A stretch of DNA of 64,000 nt from Aradus depressus (taxonomy: Eukaryota > Arthropoda > Insecta > Hemiptera > Aradidae): assembly GCA_963662175.1 (NCBI GenBank), contig OY759221.1, positions 18,070,027 through 18,134,026 of the forward strand. The letters are read 5' to 3'. Each line of letters begins with the position of its first letter. The first letter of the stretch is position 1. Below the pieces are notes generated by a model. That model saw only the letters and a program-made list of their open reading frames with translations. It was not told where the DNA came from and did not search any database. A program made the translations under genes and the position numbers. Shown one piece after another: positions 33,815 through 45,430 of this stretch.

Positions 33815-34402
33815 CGGAAATATACATCCGCAGAACGGATTAATCAATTAACTTTTCGCTCCAAACCATTCAGTTTGCGCTAATAAATAATTTAAACATT
33901 CAATAGTTGACTTAGAAATGGGCTTCTAAATGCTCATACGAAATTTTGTGTCAATAAATTCATTACATCGGCAGTTATTGGGGTTTTTGAGTTGAGCCCC
34001 TCTGATCCCCCCTTCCCCTTCTGCCGATTCGGCTGAAAATCGATAGGTGTTGTCCTTAAAGGTTTCCGATCATACATTTACAATTCCTTGTCGATACATT
34101 CATTCCATCGGGAGTTATTAGAGTTTTTGTGTGAAGTCTCCCCTCCAATCCCCCCTTTTCTTTGCTCGATTTAGCTGAAAAACAATATGTGTCGTTAGAG
34201 AGTTCTGGATTCACACATAAAATTTCGTGTCGATACATTCATTCTATCGAGAGTTATCGTGTTCACAGATACACATACAGACATTTTCCCCCCATATTTG
34301 GAATCTTGATGTGGGAAAACATGAAATTCCGTTGAAAACGCATCGAATTCTTGTCCAATTACATGACTTCCCCTATACTTCGTGTAACTGGGGAAGTAAA
34401 TA
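33815..34402 (-). repeat. Family R, nearly complete reference copy (about 590 bp)
   Basis: It runs from gaatcgccggaaatatacat, through three internal units starting at 33951, 34091 and 34230 (spacing 140 and 139 bp), to the terminal hairpin cttcccctatacttcg / ctggggaagt. The short inverted ends (ctggggaagt type) plus a subterminal hairpin and internal minisatellite units recall Helentron-associated (DINE/HINE-type) elements. This is inference. Confidence 0.75.
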
Positions 34403-34689
34403 TAAAGAAGAGAAATTCTGGCAGCCTTGCCCCACGTATGCTTGACTTATTCAAAAATAGTCAGTTTTTTCGAAACTTTATCTACAAAGAAAAAAATCTT
34501 TCAAAATTATCATTGTTTATGGACACATTGAACAAGCAGTAGTATGCTGAGAAAACAAAAAAATTGCTAATAATTCTCGAGGTTTAAAAATAACACAATG
34601 CGTTCTCCTAAATAACATCTTAGAAAATATTATTTTTTTACTGATTTTTTCTTGTTTGATGTAAATTCCCACCCATTTATTATGCTGCT

Positions 34690-35060
34690 TCATTTCCTTT
34701 GCAGACGATACTGCATCCTCTTTCCAGATTCCTATCCTTTTGTCTCGGAATCTTCAAGAATACTAAAAAGAGGAGATTTAATAACAACAAGAAGTCCATT
34801 GTGGACAAACGAAGAACCTGAAATCCACACATGGGCCTGAAAATACAAGAAATGAACAGCTAATACAAACTGTTACTAAGACTACTAGACAAACGATTGA
34901 AATAACTTTGAAAATAAAACGACTTTTTTACAACGCAGTACTCAATCAAATCTATATGAACTTGAACTTTGGGGTTCTGTCAAAGCTTTCTATCTTCAAT
35001 GCATTCAGTCCTTCCTACAATAGCCAAAGCTTCTTATTACATCTACAACAAAACTCACAC
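34690..35060 (+). pseudogene. Jockey-like LINE fragment with an RT active-site remnant
   Basis: The codons at 34698-34709 read FADD, the reverse transcriptase catalytic box, in the context FADDTA. From about 34830 it matches 61610-61860 (ctgaaaatacaagaaatgaa...). Indels break the frame. Confidence 0.65.
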
Positions 35061-36005
35061 TGACCTCAATATTCACTTTGTCATCAAATTAGCAAAATCC
35101 AGATATAAAAAATTATTTTCTTCCTTTAGTTCCCCCAACCAGCTTTTATCTGTCTTTTTTTGTTTTTTTCTCATAATTAATGCGTTATTTGTGCAAAAAC
35201 TGTAAATATATTAACAAAATATTTCTATAAAAATTAAATTTCTGATAATAATTTTTTTTTTTTTTTTTAAATCTTTATTTCTATTTTCAGTGCACAAAGC
35301 AGTCTACACAGCAATTTTTTTTAAATCTATTCAAGTCGTAAGGAAATTGGTTAACGATTCATTTCATGAATATTTACTAAATTTTTACACGGCTTTTACT
35401 ACATCACTTGAAAAGTTTAGACATTTTGCATTGCACCTAACTGCGATTGTTTTTTCGTTTAAGTACAGAAGGCATTTTCAATATTTGTTTCTCTTATCTC
35501 CTCGATGCATAAAATTGTGAGAATTTGAAGGACTGTGTAAATATTAACAAGAAAGAAAAAGAGACTACCTAATGCAAAAATGTAAACAGTTAAATCGACC
35601 TTAACCTTGGAAGTGAATAAATTAAGTAAATACCAAGGCATGAAGTTAGAACACGCAACGTCTACACCAACATTTCTTTTGTAATCTAAACCTAATCAGT
35701 GACGTAAAACGATATGCAATTTTATTTTATAAGTAAATAATAATAAATTTTGACAATATTGTGATTTGGAGTGTCTCTTTTCTCAATTACACTGAAGGTA
35801 ATTAGTGAACAATATGGAACAGAAGATGATCGTTCTAAAGTAACGCAATGGATATATAAATGTATAATGTAGTATAATAAAGGGCATAATTAGGGTTAAG
35901 TTTTCAGAATGGAATGCCCAATTCCATTTAAACAGGATTCAGATCAAGAATGTTCTCAAAAGCAGTTTGTTATTAAAAGGTACACAAGGAGCTGACAATC
36001 ATAAT
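35061..36005. other. No gene seen
   Basis: This is AT-rich sequence. Frames of 60-78 codons are hydrophobic and AT-driven. A poly-T run lies at about 35250-35267. Confidence 0.4.
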
Positions 36006-36009
36006 AATA

Positions 36010-36690
36010 ATTATTATTTTATTTTCGTTAAACCAATACATGGTAATAGGATAGGTCAAAAGAATTTATACATTAAGATAGCTTATAAATTAGATTTATA
36101 ATTACTTGAGTCTAACACATCTATGATTAGTAATAACAAGACTATTATTTTTTTTATATATTTACAAAGGAATAACATTTGCCATTAGCAATTGCGATAA
36201 CTAGTGCAGTGTCAGGTGCGTGGCTGTACTGCTGAGGTACGTGACCGAAGAGGAGCCAGGCTAGTCCTGGGAGCAGGTCCCTCTGCCATATCCGCTTGAG
36301 GTGTCGTGATGGATTTGTCGGGAGGGTGTTTGTAGATAATTCTTGTATAAGTGGATTGGCGTGATGATGGAGTTTGTGAAAAGTTTGATATCGTGTCCTG
36401 ATAACAGAAGGTACAAATGGGATGTTGAGGTCATTATGTAATGTGAGGTTGGAAACGTAAGGCAATGTGGCGTAGTATAATGGATTGTATTTACTGAAGA
36501 CGTTGTACGAGTATGTTTGAGTTTTTGGCTGATCCCCATATCTCGATGCTTTAAGCCCAGATGGGTTTTAGTATAGTGTTGTATATATGAAGTTTGTTTT
36601 CAAGCGATAATGTCGATCGTCGTCCGATGATTGATTTCAGTCATCCAAATCGTCTTTTGAGATATGTGCGTTTCAGTCTGATATGAGTTG
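36010..36690 (-). pseudogene. Jockey-like LINE 3' portion, reverse copy
   Basis: On the minus strand it encodes broken pieces such as LPYVSNLTLHNDLNIPFVPS and LKRIWQRDLLPG, homologous to the plus copy at 61524-61997 (YYVSNKTLHTDLNVPF, LKRQWPRDLL). A 3' UTR follows (36010-36180). Several frameshifts are present. It extends further toward the N-terminus than the 1490-1870 copy. Confidence 0.8.
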
Positions 36691-36854
36691 TCCAAGAACA
36701 AAACTATTAAAAAACTAAAATGAAATTAATAAAAACTGAATGAATAAATACTTTAAAATATATGAGTACAAAAATATTAATAATAATACATTTATAAGTA
36801 GAAACATTTTGCAATTTAATGAAAATTAAGATAACCATTTTTTTTTTAACTATT

Positions 36855-36925
36855 CCAGAAGTGTCTTTATCAGAACAATGTATCGTTCTTACGCCCCTTC
36901 ATCAGGTCCCAATGAGCGAAATATA
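36855..36925 (-). ncRNA. Weak hammerhead-like remnant
   Basis: On minus, GGGAC precedes CTGATGA. A GAUA box stands in place of GAAA, and GTTCT can pair with GGGAC as stem I. Stem II pairs poorly. It is probably a decayed member of the hammerhead-bearing class seen elsewhere. Confidence 0.25.
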
Positions 36926-37042
36926 GAAAAGAAAAAGAAAACAATGTAACTATAACAAATATATAAAAAATAAAATAAAATAAATACATATACACATTAA
37001 TCAAATACAAAAGAATAAATAAAATAAAATAAATAAATATAT

Positions 37043-38291
37043 GTTTCACAAGTTCTGTCGTTTTTTTATAAAGGATTGTTTATTTTGACTGTAGCGTCTT
37101 TGTTATGATTCTAATTCCAATGCGACCTTTGCTAATGTAAACAGCATTGTTTACTATCTGTGAAAACAGTATAATATTTTAATCCAGTCACTGCTAGACG
37201 TTCAAACGAATTTATTAAAATGATTTGCATTGAATTTCAAATTCGGTCGATTTTACTTTATCAGTTTAAACTCGGCTTAAAAGCTACCGCTCAAAAAATA
37301 TGCTCCGTGTTTGGTGAGAAGCTTGTCTCTAAGCGTAAAGCTCAATTTTGATTTTCCAAATTTCGTCAAAGCGACGAAACGCTCGAAGAAGGAACTCGTC
37401 CTGGAAGACCTCAAGTTCCCGAAGAACAGCAATTTCGGGAATTAATGGAGTCGGATCCACGTCAAACATGTTCGGACATGGGTAACAGAGTAGATATTTC
37501 AGAAGCAACTGCCTGGAGATACCTGCATCAAATGGGAAAAATAAAGAAACCTTGACAAATGGGTCCCTCACAACTTATCGGATGATAAGATGATTCGATT
37601 AACAACATCTTCATCTCTAGCTTCGCGATTAAACAATGATCCATTTTTAGACAGAATAATCACTTGTGATGAAAAATGGGTATTATATAATAATTTTAGG
37701 CTGTGTTATCAATGGCTCTCAGCTGATGAAGAACAAATAACATTTCCGAAACCTGATCTTCACCCGAAAAAGGTGTTATTGGTTGTTTTCTGGACAGGCA
37801 AAGGCGTCGTGCACTATGAGTCAGGGGCAAACCAACACTGCAGAGGTTTACTGCACGATATTAGACCGCTGTCAGTCTAAACTTAAAATATTCGATCCAG
37901 AACTAGTGAATAGAAGAGGATCCTTGCTCCTTCAGGACAATGCTCGGCCACATACGGTAAGGTTGACCAGGGATAAGTTGATAGAGATTGGATGGGAAAT
38001 GTCACCCCACCCGCCATATTCCCCAGACCTATCCCCCACTGATTACCATCTTTTCAGATCTCTGGACAATAGCCTCAGGCAAAAATGTTTTGATAACCGG
38101 TAAAGCCTAGAATCGGAGTTAAATATGTTTTTTGGCAGCAAAAATCCATAGTTTAAAAAAAAATGTATTTGGAACCTTCCTTCGTTGGGATTAACGTTGT
38201 TGATTGTAATGGCGATTATTTTGATGAATAAAATTACTTTCTTTAATTTTTAACTATCTAAAAAAACGACAGAACTTTTGAAAGGACCCGA
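37043..38291 (+). mobile_element. mariner (Tc1/mariner superfamily, DD34D), inactive
   Basis: The terminal inverted repeats share aagttctgtcgttttttta (37050-37068 and, reversed, 38259-38277). The right end extends to tcgggtccttt next to TA; the left end has lost a few bases. Inside lies a transposase with stops and a frameshift. The 1.25-kb length fits the family (about 1.3 kb). Confidence 0.9.
37220..38103 (+). pseudogene. mariner transposase pseudogene
   Basis: The order of motifs is intact: the N-terminal helix-turn-helix part (SVFGEKLVSKRKAQF), TCDEKWVLYNN with the first Asp, QDNARPH with the second Asp, and YSPDLSPTDYHLF with the third Asp. There are 34 residues between the second and third Asp, which is the mariner DD34D signature. 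Stops occur near 37350, 37553 and 37580, and the frame changes around 37860, so no active transposase can be made. The enzyme normally cuts and pastes the element at TA sites. Confidence 0.9.
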
Positions 38292-38408
38292 TATAAATGA
38301 ATATAATAAAAAATTGTAAATAAAAAAATTGATCCATAAAATAATAATAAGAATAAGAAAAAATAAATAAAAATAAGTTAAAAAATATAGATGTTTGCTA
38401 GCGACTGT

Positions 38409-39778
38409 AGAATTCAAAATTCTGGGGGTATTGAGGGTCAGTCAATGATGAAAACACTATTCAAATGCCAACGTTTCGATATATTTCATATCATCATCAG
38501 GGCCTAACAAACATGGGGGTATCAAGATTAGAAAAATATAATGGGTGATCGATTAAAATTATATATAGGTACATAAATATACATTCACTCATACAACTCC
38601 ACATAAATACATCCTAATACATTCACATACATATACACATTGATGAACAACAAGGAAACTTACTATGAATATAGATGGTTGAGGAGAAGGCATGAAGACT
38701 GTGAGGTCTTACGTTCAACTAAGGGTACAGAAGGGTCGAGGGTAACAGATAATAAATCCGGGGAAAACCACAGTTAACGGGACTTAAATTTGAAGAGAAC
38801 TACTTACTGGCTAACAGATATTTTACTATGTTGAGAAAAAATATAAAATAAAATAAAAACTCTATAATTATATAAATAGTAACATAATTTAACTTATTAA
38901 TTAAATGAAGAATTTTAGACAGAAGTGACACTAACCAAAAATGAAATAATACATAATAAAGAATAAATAGACACACAATGAAATTAATCTAAATTTTAAA
39001 TATTAAATATAATTGGAGACAGAACTATGGATTCAGCATTTGATTTCGCTAACACCAAAATTCTCGACAGAGAAATCAATTACTATAAAAGGCTGACACT
39101 GGAAATGGTATATATTGCCAAAACCTCAAATACTGTCAATTTTCGCACTGATACCAATAACCTGAGCAACATTTATGCCAATTTGCTTCAAAACTGCTGA
39201 ATCCATAGTTCTGTCTCCAATTATATTTAATATTTAAAATTTAGATTAATTTCATTGTGTGTCTATTTATTCTTTATTATGTATTTCATTTTCGGTTAGT
39301 GTCACTTCTGTCTAAAATTCTTCATTTAATTAATAAGTTAAATTATGTTACTATTTATATAATTATAGAGTTTTTATTTTATTTTATATTTTTTCTCAAC
39401 ATAGTAAAATATCTGTTAGCCAGTAAGTAGTTCTCTTCAAATTTAAGTCCCGTTAACTGGGGTTTTCCCCGGATTTATTATCTGTTACCCTCTACCCTTC
39501 TGTACCCTTAGTTGAACGTAAGACCTCACAGTCTTCATGCCTTCTCCTCAACCATCTATATTCATAGTAAGTTTCCTTGTTGTTCATCAATGTGTATATG
39601 TATGTGAATGTATATTTATGTACTTATATATAATTTTAATCGATCACCCATTATATTTTTCTAATCTTGATACCCCCATGTTTGTTAGGCCCTGATGATG
39701 ATATGAAATATATCGAAACGTTGGCATTTGAATAGTGTTTTCTTCATTGACTGACCCTCAATACCCCCAGAATTTAAA
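38409..39778. mobile_element. Penelope-like element remnant in inverted-repeat form with two hammerhead-like motifs
   Basis: The left arm 38409-39038 and right arm 39195-39778 are long reverse complements. The 156-bp centre holds a coding remnant. Each arm ends outward with the same motif: CTGATGA, stem II GATAT/ATATC and GAAA, then the ACGT palindrome and U, with GCC/GGC as a short stem I. Motifs are at 38466-38504 (minus) and 39687-39726 (plus). Penelope-like elements are known for inverted or tandem terminal repeats and hammerhead motifs. Confidence 0.7.
39027..39200 (+). pseudogene. C-terminal remnant of a Penelope-like polyprotein
   Basis: The 57-codon frame reads MDSAFDFANTKILDREINYY, KRLTLEMVYI, a middle part, then FRTDTNNLSN and LLQNC with a TGA stop at 39198-39200. 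The pattern FDF-N-KILD-E-NY-KRL-EM-I...TD is the end of the GIY-YIG endonuclease region of Penelope-like elements (my reading of the family). The stop lies just inside the right arm, so the arm is the element's 3' UTR. Confidence 0.65.
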
Positions 39779-40569
39779 AAAAAAATATATATATTTTTTC
39801 TGAATATAAAAAATTTTTAAAATAAAAGAAATAATAAAAATACATTTAATAATATACCAAGAGAAATGAAATAAATTAGTACACAAGTAGTGAAAAATAA
39901 TAATTAAACATAACGTAGATTCGACTGACCTTCAAAGTGTGGAGGAACTCTGCCCATAAAATAAAAATGAAAGCTTTATGTCTGATATAAATCAAATGCG
40001 TATTTAGCGTAACTTAGCAGAGTTACCTGAAGGTTTTAGCCTTTCTCAAAGGAATCCTGGAAATATAACTAACATTTGATGACTATGTTTTAATGTTTGT
40101 TTGGTTTAACTTTCTTTGTATTCACAATTTTGGCCGAAAGGGAGGGGGAGCTCTTACTGGTTGTCTAGCTCCATCGGCTCTACTGCAACGGCAGTTTCTC
40201 TTTAAATTATTTAAGTTATTTCCAATGGAACAAATTAAAGAAAAATAACGTATAATCTCTGGAAACCATCAAAACAAATTTCACAAGGAAGTCAATGACA
40301 GAAACAAAAGTGCCTTTTATGTGTAGGCTTACCACTGTTACCAATTAGTATTTTTTACATTTAAGTAACAATTATGGATATTCAAAATCAATTGCAGAGT
40401 ATTATAAGTCATGGAAAACTAGAGGAAACATTGATTTTTTAATATTAATTCTAATCAATGATAATATTGTTCTATCTAGTCATGACGAAAGCGCTGTTAC
40501 TGTATACTTGCTGCCAATTGTTCCTGCTTCTTTTAAATAGCAATTATTAATAACAGCGACAATTTTTGA
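39779..40569. other. No gene seen
   Basis: This is AT-rich sequence with a poly-A run at about 39778-39790. No recognised repeat. Confidence 0.4.
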
Positions 40570-40720
40570 ATTACTATTTTTCATAGGGGCTCCTAAATCC
40601 TCATACTAAATTTCATGTCGATAGATTCATTCTATTGGCAGTTTCAGGGTTTTTATGTTAAGCCTCCTCTGGTCGATTTGGGTGAAAAACAATATGTGTC
40701 GTCATTGGAGGGTAGCCAGG
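40570..40720 (-). repeat. Family R fragment
   Basis: It contains about one internal unit (catgtcgatagattcattct ... gtcgtcattggaggg). Confidence 0.65.
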
Positions 40721-40929
40721 GGGGGAGGGGCAGAGCAAAAATCCAAGATAAAAATTAAATAAACTAAAAAAATAGTTTTTATTAAAAATGGATTGTTTGC
40801 AAGTTACCAATAGGATCTTCAAATTTCCCGTATGTCTGGTTCCTAAATCAGCAATCAGCTGTTACATAAATGTATATGTACAAAACAAGTCATATTACAT
40901 TTATTTAAATATAATATATATATTTTGAG

Positions 40930-40994
40930 CGAGGAAATGAAATGATCGAATTCATATAATATACGAATTCGATCATTTCATTTCCTCGCTCAAA
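40930..40994. repeat. Near-perfect 65-bp palindrome
   Basis: The arms gagcgaggaaatgaaatgat and its reverse complement flank a tiny AT loop (tcatataatatac). Confidence 0.9.
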
Positions 40995-41033
40995 ATCTTC
41001 ATTTATGTTATACTTTATATTCTACTATAAGCT

Positions 41034-41182
41034 GATTTTACATGCGCAATAAAAATGCAAAGCACAGCAGCAGCAAATGCACGCTATTGGATGTGAGTCA
41101 TTTAATTCTAAAAACACAGAAACCACAGCGTGCATTTGCTGTTGCTGCTCTTTGCATTTTTGCTGCTCATGTAAAGTCAACT
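41034..41182. repeat. Inverted repeat with GC-richer arms
   Basis: The arms 41034-41092 and 41131-41182 (gcagcagcaaatgcacgct against agcgtgcatttgctgttgc) are reverse complements with a 38-bp loop. It is probably a small MITE. Confidence 0.75.
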
Positions 41183-41329
41183 TAAGTATTACAGTCAGTG
41201 GTTACCTCAGGGGGAGCTTCTAGAGGTCCGAGTCTCCCAAATTAATAACAAAAAGTCTGCAACGCTAACCACGGAAACTGAGGGCTGTGCCCCCGGGAGT
41301 CTATACCCCTGCCCTCATAGCCTAACTTT

Positions 41330-41350
41330 GCCCCCCCCCCCCCCCCTCCC
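41330..41350. repeat. Poly-C run
   Basis: About 17 C bases followed by tccccc. The neighbouring 41370-41520 is a family R end in minus orientation. Confidence 0.8.
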
Positions 41351-41520
41351 CCCTGCTCAAAATCCTGGCTGGCCCCTGGTTCTGGGTATACAATTTCATG
41401 TTGATACGTTCATTCAATCGAGGGTTATCGTGTTCACAGATAGACAGACATTTTTTTTTATATATTTGGAATCTAGAGGTCGGAAAACATGAAAATCCGT
41501 TAAAAACTTCGTAACGAATA

Positions 41521-42720
41521 TAGACCAGCAAAGATATTTTTCTAAGTATAGGCTTAACGTTGCTTCGTCAGAAATCATACGTACTATTAAAAGCACCTAT
41601 GGATCAATAAAGTTAATGGTCTGTCAATAAATGATCAGATAATTGAATTTATAATTCATACATCGCAGGGAACTCTAGTATTGACTTTAAGACATACGGT
41701 CGATAGTCATCCACCGTTCTGATATTAATAGTATATATATCGTCAATATGTATTTGACAGCACTAGCTCAGTATGGCTGCTTGTGAGGCCAAGGTGAAAT
41801 TATGTTTTGTATCATTCTTATTTGACAGGTATACATGATCGAATGGTTTAGGTAGAAAGGAACTTATCCACATTTTATCATTTTTTAGAAGACAAATAAG
41901 TTTTAAATAGGAGTATACATGAACTTAAGGGATGAAAATATGGTAGTCGCATTAGAGAAAAAATAGTCGTCGGTGAGTCATCGACTACTTCTTCAGCCTC
42001 TGATATCTCCCTTCTCCCCATCGGCTAATTCCGCTGAAAATTATTAGTGAACATCCTCATAGGGCTTTGAGTTTAAATTTGAAATGTCGTGTTAGTATAT
42101 TCATAACAACGGCAGTTTGGCCGATTTGGGTGAAAATGGTGCTTGGTCCTGCGTACTAATTCTAAAGCCCAGAAAATTCCATCCATAACCAATGATCAAA
42201 TTTAAAAATGTTTTAAATGTTTGGGACTTTAATGTAATAACTGGATCCAAAACGATCTTGTACTTAGGATAACAACATTAAGAAAACATTTTCTAAACAT
42301 GAAACGATCGCAACGTATTATGAAAATGGAGGTAAACAAATAAATAGAATATGAAATCAACAATGTCAAGTTCAAATATTAAGATTATAAAATGAGACTT
42401 TTCTCTGTTCGTTCTAGATCAACAATGAACACACGAAATGACCTACTGACAAAAATAAACTATTCAGTTCCTAACTAAATATTTAATTGTCGCGGATCCA
42501 TATAATATGTTAATAGAATTTTTTCGTGTAAGGTCTATAACATGCAGGAAAAAAATTGACTATTTGTTTTCTCAATTTGGCCTGCACCATGTACTGGTGA
42601 AGTACAATGGCGGGCAGGACTTCAATAAATTCTTATGAGTCAGCAGAAAGACGCCACGCACACCCCTAGCAATTCTGTTCCTGAGAAAAAACATAAAGTC
42701 ACGAGTGCGACCACACATCA
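41521..42720. other. No gene; family R scrap
   Basis: About 42000-42130 contains a family R internal unit in minus orientation (gaaatgtcgtgttagtatattcat). The rest shows no gene. Confidence 0.45.
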
Positions 42721-43873
42721 GGTTCTACAGCAGCAAAGAAGAGAAATGGACTAAAGGATAGATGTCTCACTACACTACTGGGTGGAGGTGAACGGAACCG
42801 TGGACTAGAGGTACATCGACCAGCTCCGCAGGTCCGATCTAGCGGCAGGAACTGGGGCAGTTGTACAGGGACAGAGTTCGCGGCGGCAGTGTTCGGCAGG
42901 TTCTACAGCAGCAAAGAAGAGAAATGGACTAAAGGATAGATGGCTCACTACACTACTGGGTGGAGGTGAACGGAACCGTGGACTAGAGGTACATCGACCA
43001 GCTCCGCAGGTCCGATCTAGCGGCAGGAACTGGGGCAGTTGTACAGGGACAGAGTTCGCGGCGGCAGTGTTCGGCAGGTTCTACAGCAGCAAAGAAGAGA
43101 AATGGACTAAAGGATAGATGGCTCACTACACTACTGGGTGGAGGTGAACGGAACCGTGGACTAGAGGTACATCGACCAGCTCCGCAGGTCCGATCTAGCG
43201 GCAGGAACTGGGGCAGTTGTACAGGGACAGAGTTCGCGGCGGCAGTGTTCGGCAGGTTCTACAGCAGCAAAGAAGAGAAATGGACTAAAGGATAGATGGC
43301 TCACTACACTACTGGGTGGAGGTGAACGGAACCGTGGACTAGAGGTACATCGACCAGCTCCGCAGGTCCGATCTAGCGGCAGGAACTGGGGCAGTTGTAC
43401 AGGGACAGAGTTCGCGGCGGCAGTGTTCGGCAGGTTCTACAGCAGCAAAGAAGAGAAATGGACTAAAGGATAGATGGCTCACTACACTACTGGGTGGAGG
43501 TGAACGGAACCGTGGACTAGAGGTACATCGACCAGCTCCGCAGGTCTGATCTAGCGGCAGGAACTGGGGCAGTTGTACAGGGACAGAGTTCGCGGCGGCA
43601 GTGTTCGGCAGGTTCTACAGCAGCAAAGAAGAGAAATGGACTAAAGGATAGATGGCTCACTACACTACTGGGTGGAGGTGAACGGAACCGTGGACTAGAG
43701 GTACATCGACCAGCTCCGCAGGTCCGATCTAGCGGCAGGAACTGGGGCAGTTGTACAGGGACAGAGTTCGCGGCGGCAGTGTTCGGCAGGTTCTACAGCA
43801 GCAAAGAAGAGAAATGGACTGAAGGATAGATGGCTCACTACACTACTGGGTGGAGGTGAACGGAACGGTGGAC
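42721..43873. repeat. 178-bp tandem array, about 6.5 units
   Basis: Units begin with ggttctacagcagcaaag at 42721, 42899, 43077, 43255, 43433, 43611 and 43789; the last breaks off near 43873. Units differ at only a handful of positions (for example gatgtc against gatggc in the first, ggtctg against ggtccg in the fifth). The unit is GC-rich (over half G+C), unlike the flanks. Frames across it are open only in part and match no protein. Confidence 0.97.
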
Positions 43874-44427
43874 AATAGATATGAAAAAAAATTGCGGCCG
43901 CCATTGATGGCAATCGTATTCTCAAAAGTCGAAAGTATTTTCAAAATCTCACCTTGATGACAGGCCATCATTCGGGTTAACTAGAGTCACTCAGTGCAGC
44001 ACAGTACCATTTGTGTGTTTGACAAAACAAAACTCCCTCGGCAACGTATAAATTATTCGATAGTTCTTCACAAAGACATGAGTCAATAAATCGAAACATA
44101 ATTTTTATTTAAATTATGCTACTACGAGTCACTTTTCATCCAAGATCATAATGTGACTTATTATGTGAAGGTTACTCGATCGATTCCTGAAGATTCTCAT
44201 TTTTGCATAAATGATTTTTGTCACCTTTTCAATTTCATAAGGAAGACCAACAAAAATCATTGAAAATTGTCAATGTGCCTAACACAAGACTTAGAAAAAC
44301 ACTAGTTTTATATACACATAGGATGTAAACGTATAGTATGGAAACACACATGTAAGTTAAGAATTATGTAATTCACTAATCATAAGGAGATCCACAGACT
44401 CTACTTAGTAGATAGTACATGTCGTTA
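43874..44427. other. No gene seen
   Basis: This is AT-rich sequence between the tandem array and a MITE-like block. Confidence 0.4.
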
Positions 44428-44648
44428 AGGCCAACCTCACATTAGGCAATTCCGAAGCGACGCGACCGATACTCAAGTATCTTGAGGGTATCTTAGAAGT
44501 CACTTTCTATGTTGAGTGGTGGGGAGACACAAACGACGCCACTCCCAGGAGACGCGTATCCTACCAGTCTCAAGCGACCTGCTAGGAAGGTCGCCCGTCC
44601 CTTGAGTCTCCTGCGTCGCCTCGCAATGGCTAATGAACCCACTCTTCT
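44428..44648. mobile_element. MITE-like block with imperfect TIRs
   Basis: The left end cattaggcaattccgaagcg pairs imperfectly with the right end, which on the minus strand is cattagccattgcgaggcga. Both continue with cgacgc. The interior is GC-richer and has inverted pieces (caagcgacctgc / ggtcgccc). The ORF across it is accidental. Confidence 0.5.
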
Positions 44649-45179
44649 GCGCTCACACATTCCCGCATTTGTGTGTTTCTCTGTCTTATTGATGGAGAAT
44701 CATATTCTGACACATGCAAAAATATTGCAACTCTATCCATACACAAATATTAATAGGTTTTCATTGAATATTGCATAAATAAAGCACAATTTTCAAGTTC
44801 ATTAATTTAAAAAAATTTAATTTGATTCATTTTTACAAAATTTGCATTTAATTTAAGAACAGAAACTATAATAAAAATATACAATACCTTTGATTGCAAG
44901 TGTGACAGATGGAAGAGGAAAATATATGTGGGATAGTCAACATAGATGGGTAAAGAAATCGATGGACAGTGCTGCGCCTAGCGTTAGGGACCTGAATTAG
45001 TGTTGAGACAGTAACCATAGTACCAGAGGGATTCTTATGTCGCGACCACGTTTTTTGGTTTCATCTCTAAAATGGTTCTAATACTAAAACAAAAAAAGAG
45101 AAAATTTGGGCATGATCAATTAACATTAACCCATATCCTAAGGGCAAAGCGGAATTGTTAAAGAAAATAATATATATAT

Positions 45180-45430
45180 ACTACTAGGCGCAGCGACTTC
45201 AGAGGCCATTAGCGCCAGCACAACTATTATTATAGTAATCGTTGAGGTGACATATTTTGGCAAGGGCTGTCTCCCTGGGCAGAGGAGGGGCAAGTCCTAA
45301 ATTTGATCTGAGCAAGATGAATTTTGCGAGGCCCCGGGCCTTTATAGAAATTAGTGTGGAGTTAAACGGTTTGAATCTGATCTAGGTTCGAGTCTAGTTA
45401 GAATAGGTGGCGGGAGTACCCATCTTAAAT
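45180..45430 (+). repeat. Dispersed repeat E, shared with 59036-59260
   Basis: The blocks ggcgca-cgac, gcca/ggttattagcgcc-gcaca and a gggagtaccca end occur in both. The two copies are diverged and non-coding. It could be another SINE, but no box B is clear. Confidence 0.45.

Noticed and set aside
42721..43873. CRISPR array
   Set aside because: Units are 178 bp with no unique spacers, and the genome is eukaryotic.
43695..43925. Open frames across the 178-bp array
   Set aside because: The frames follow from the repeat period; no frame is open through all units and none matches a family.
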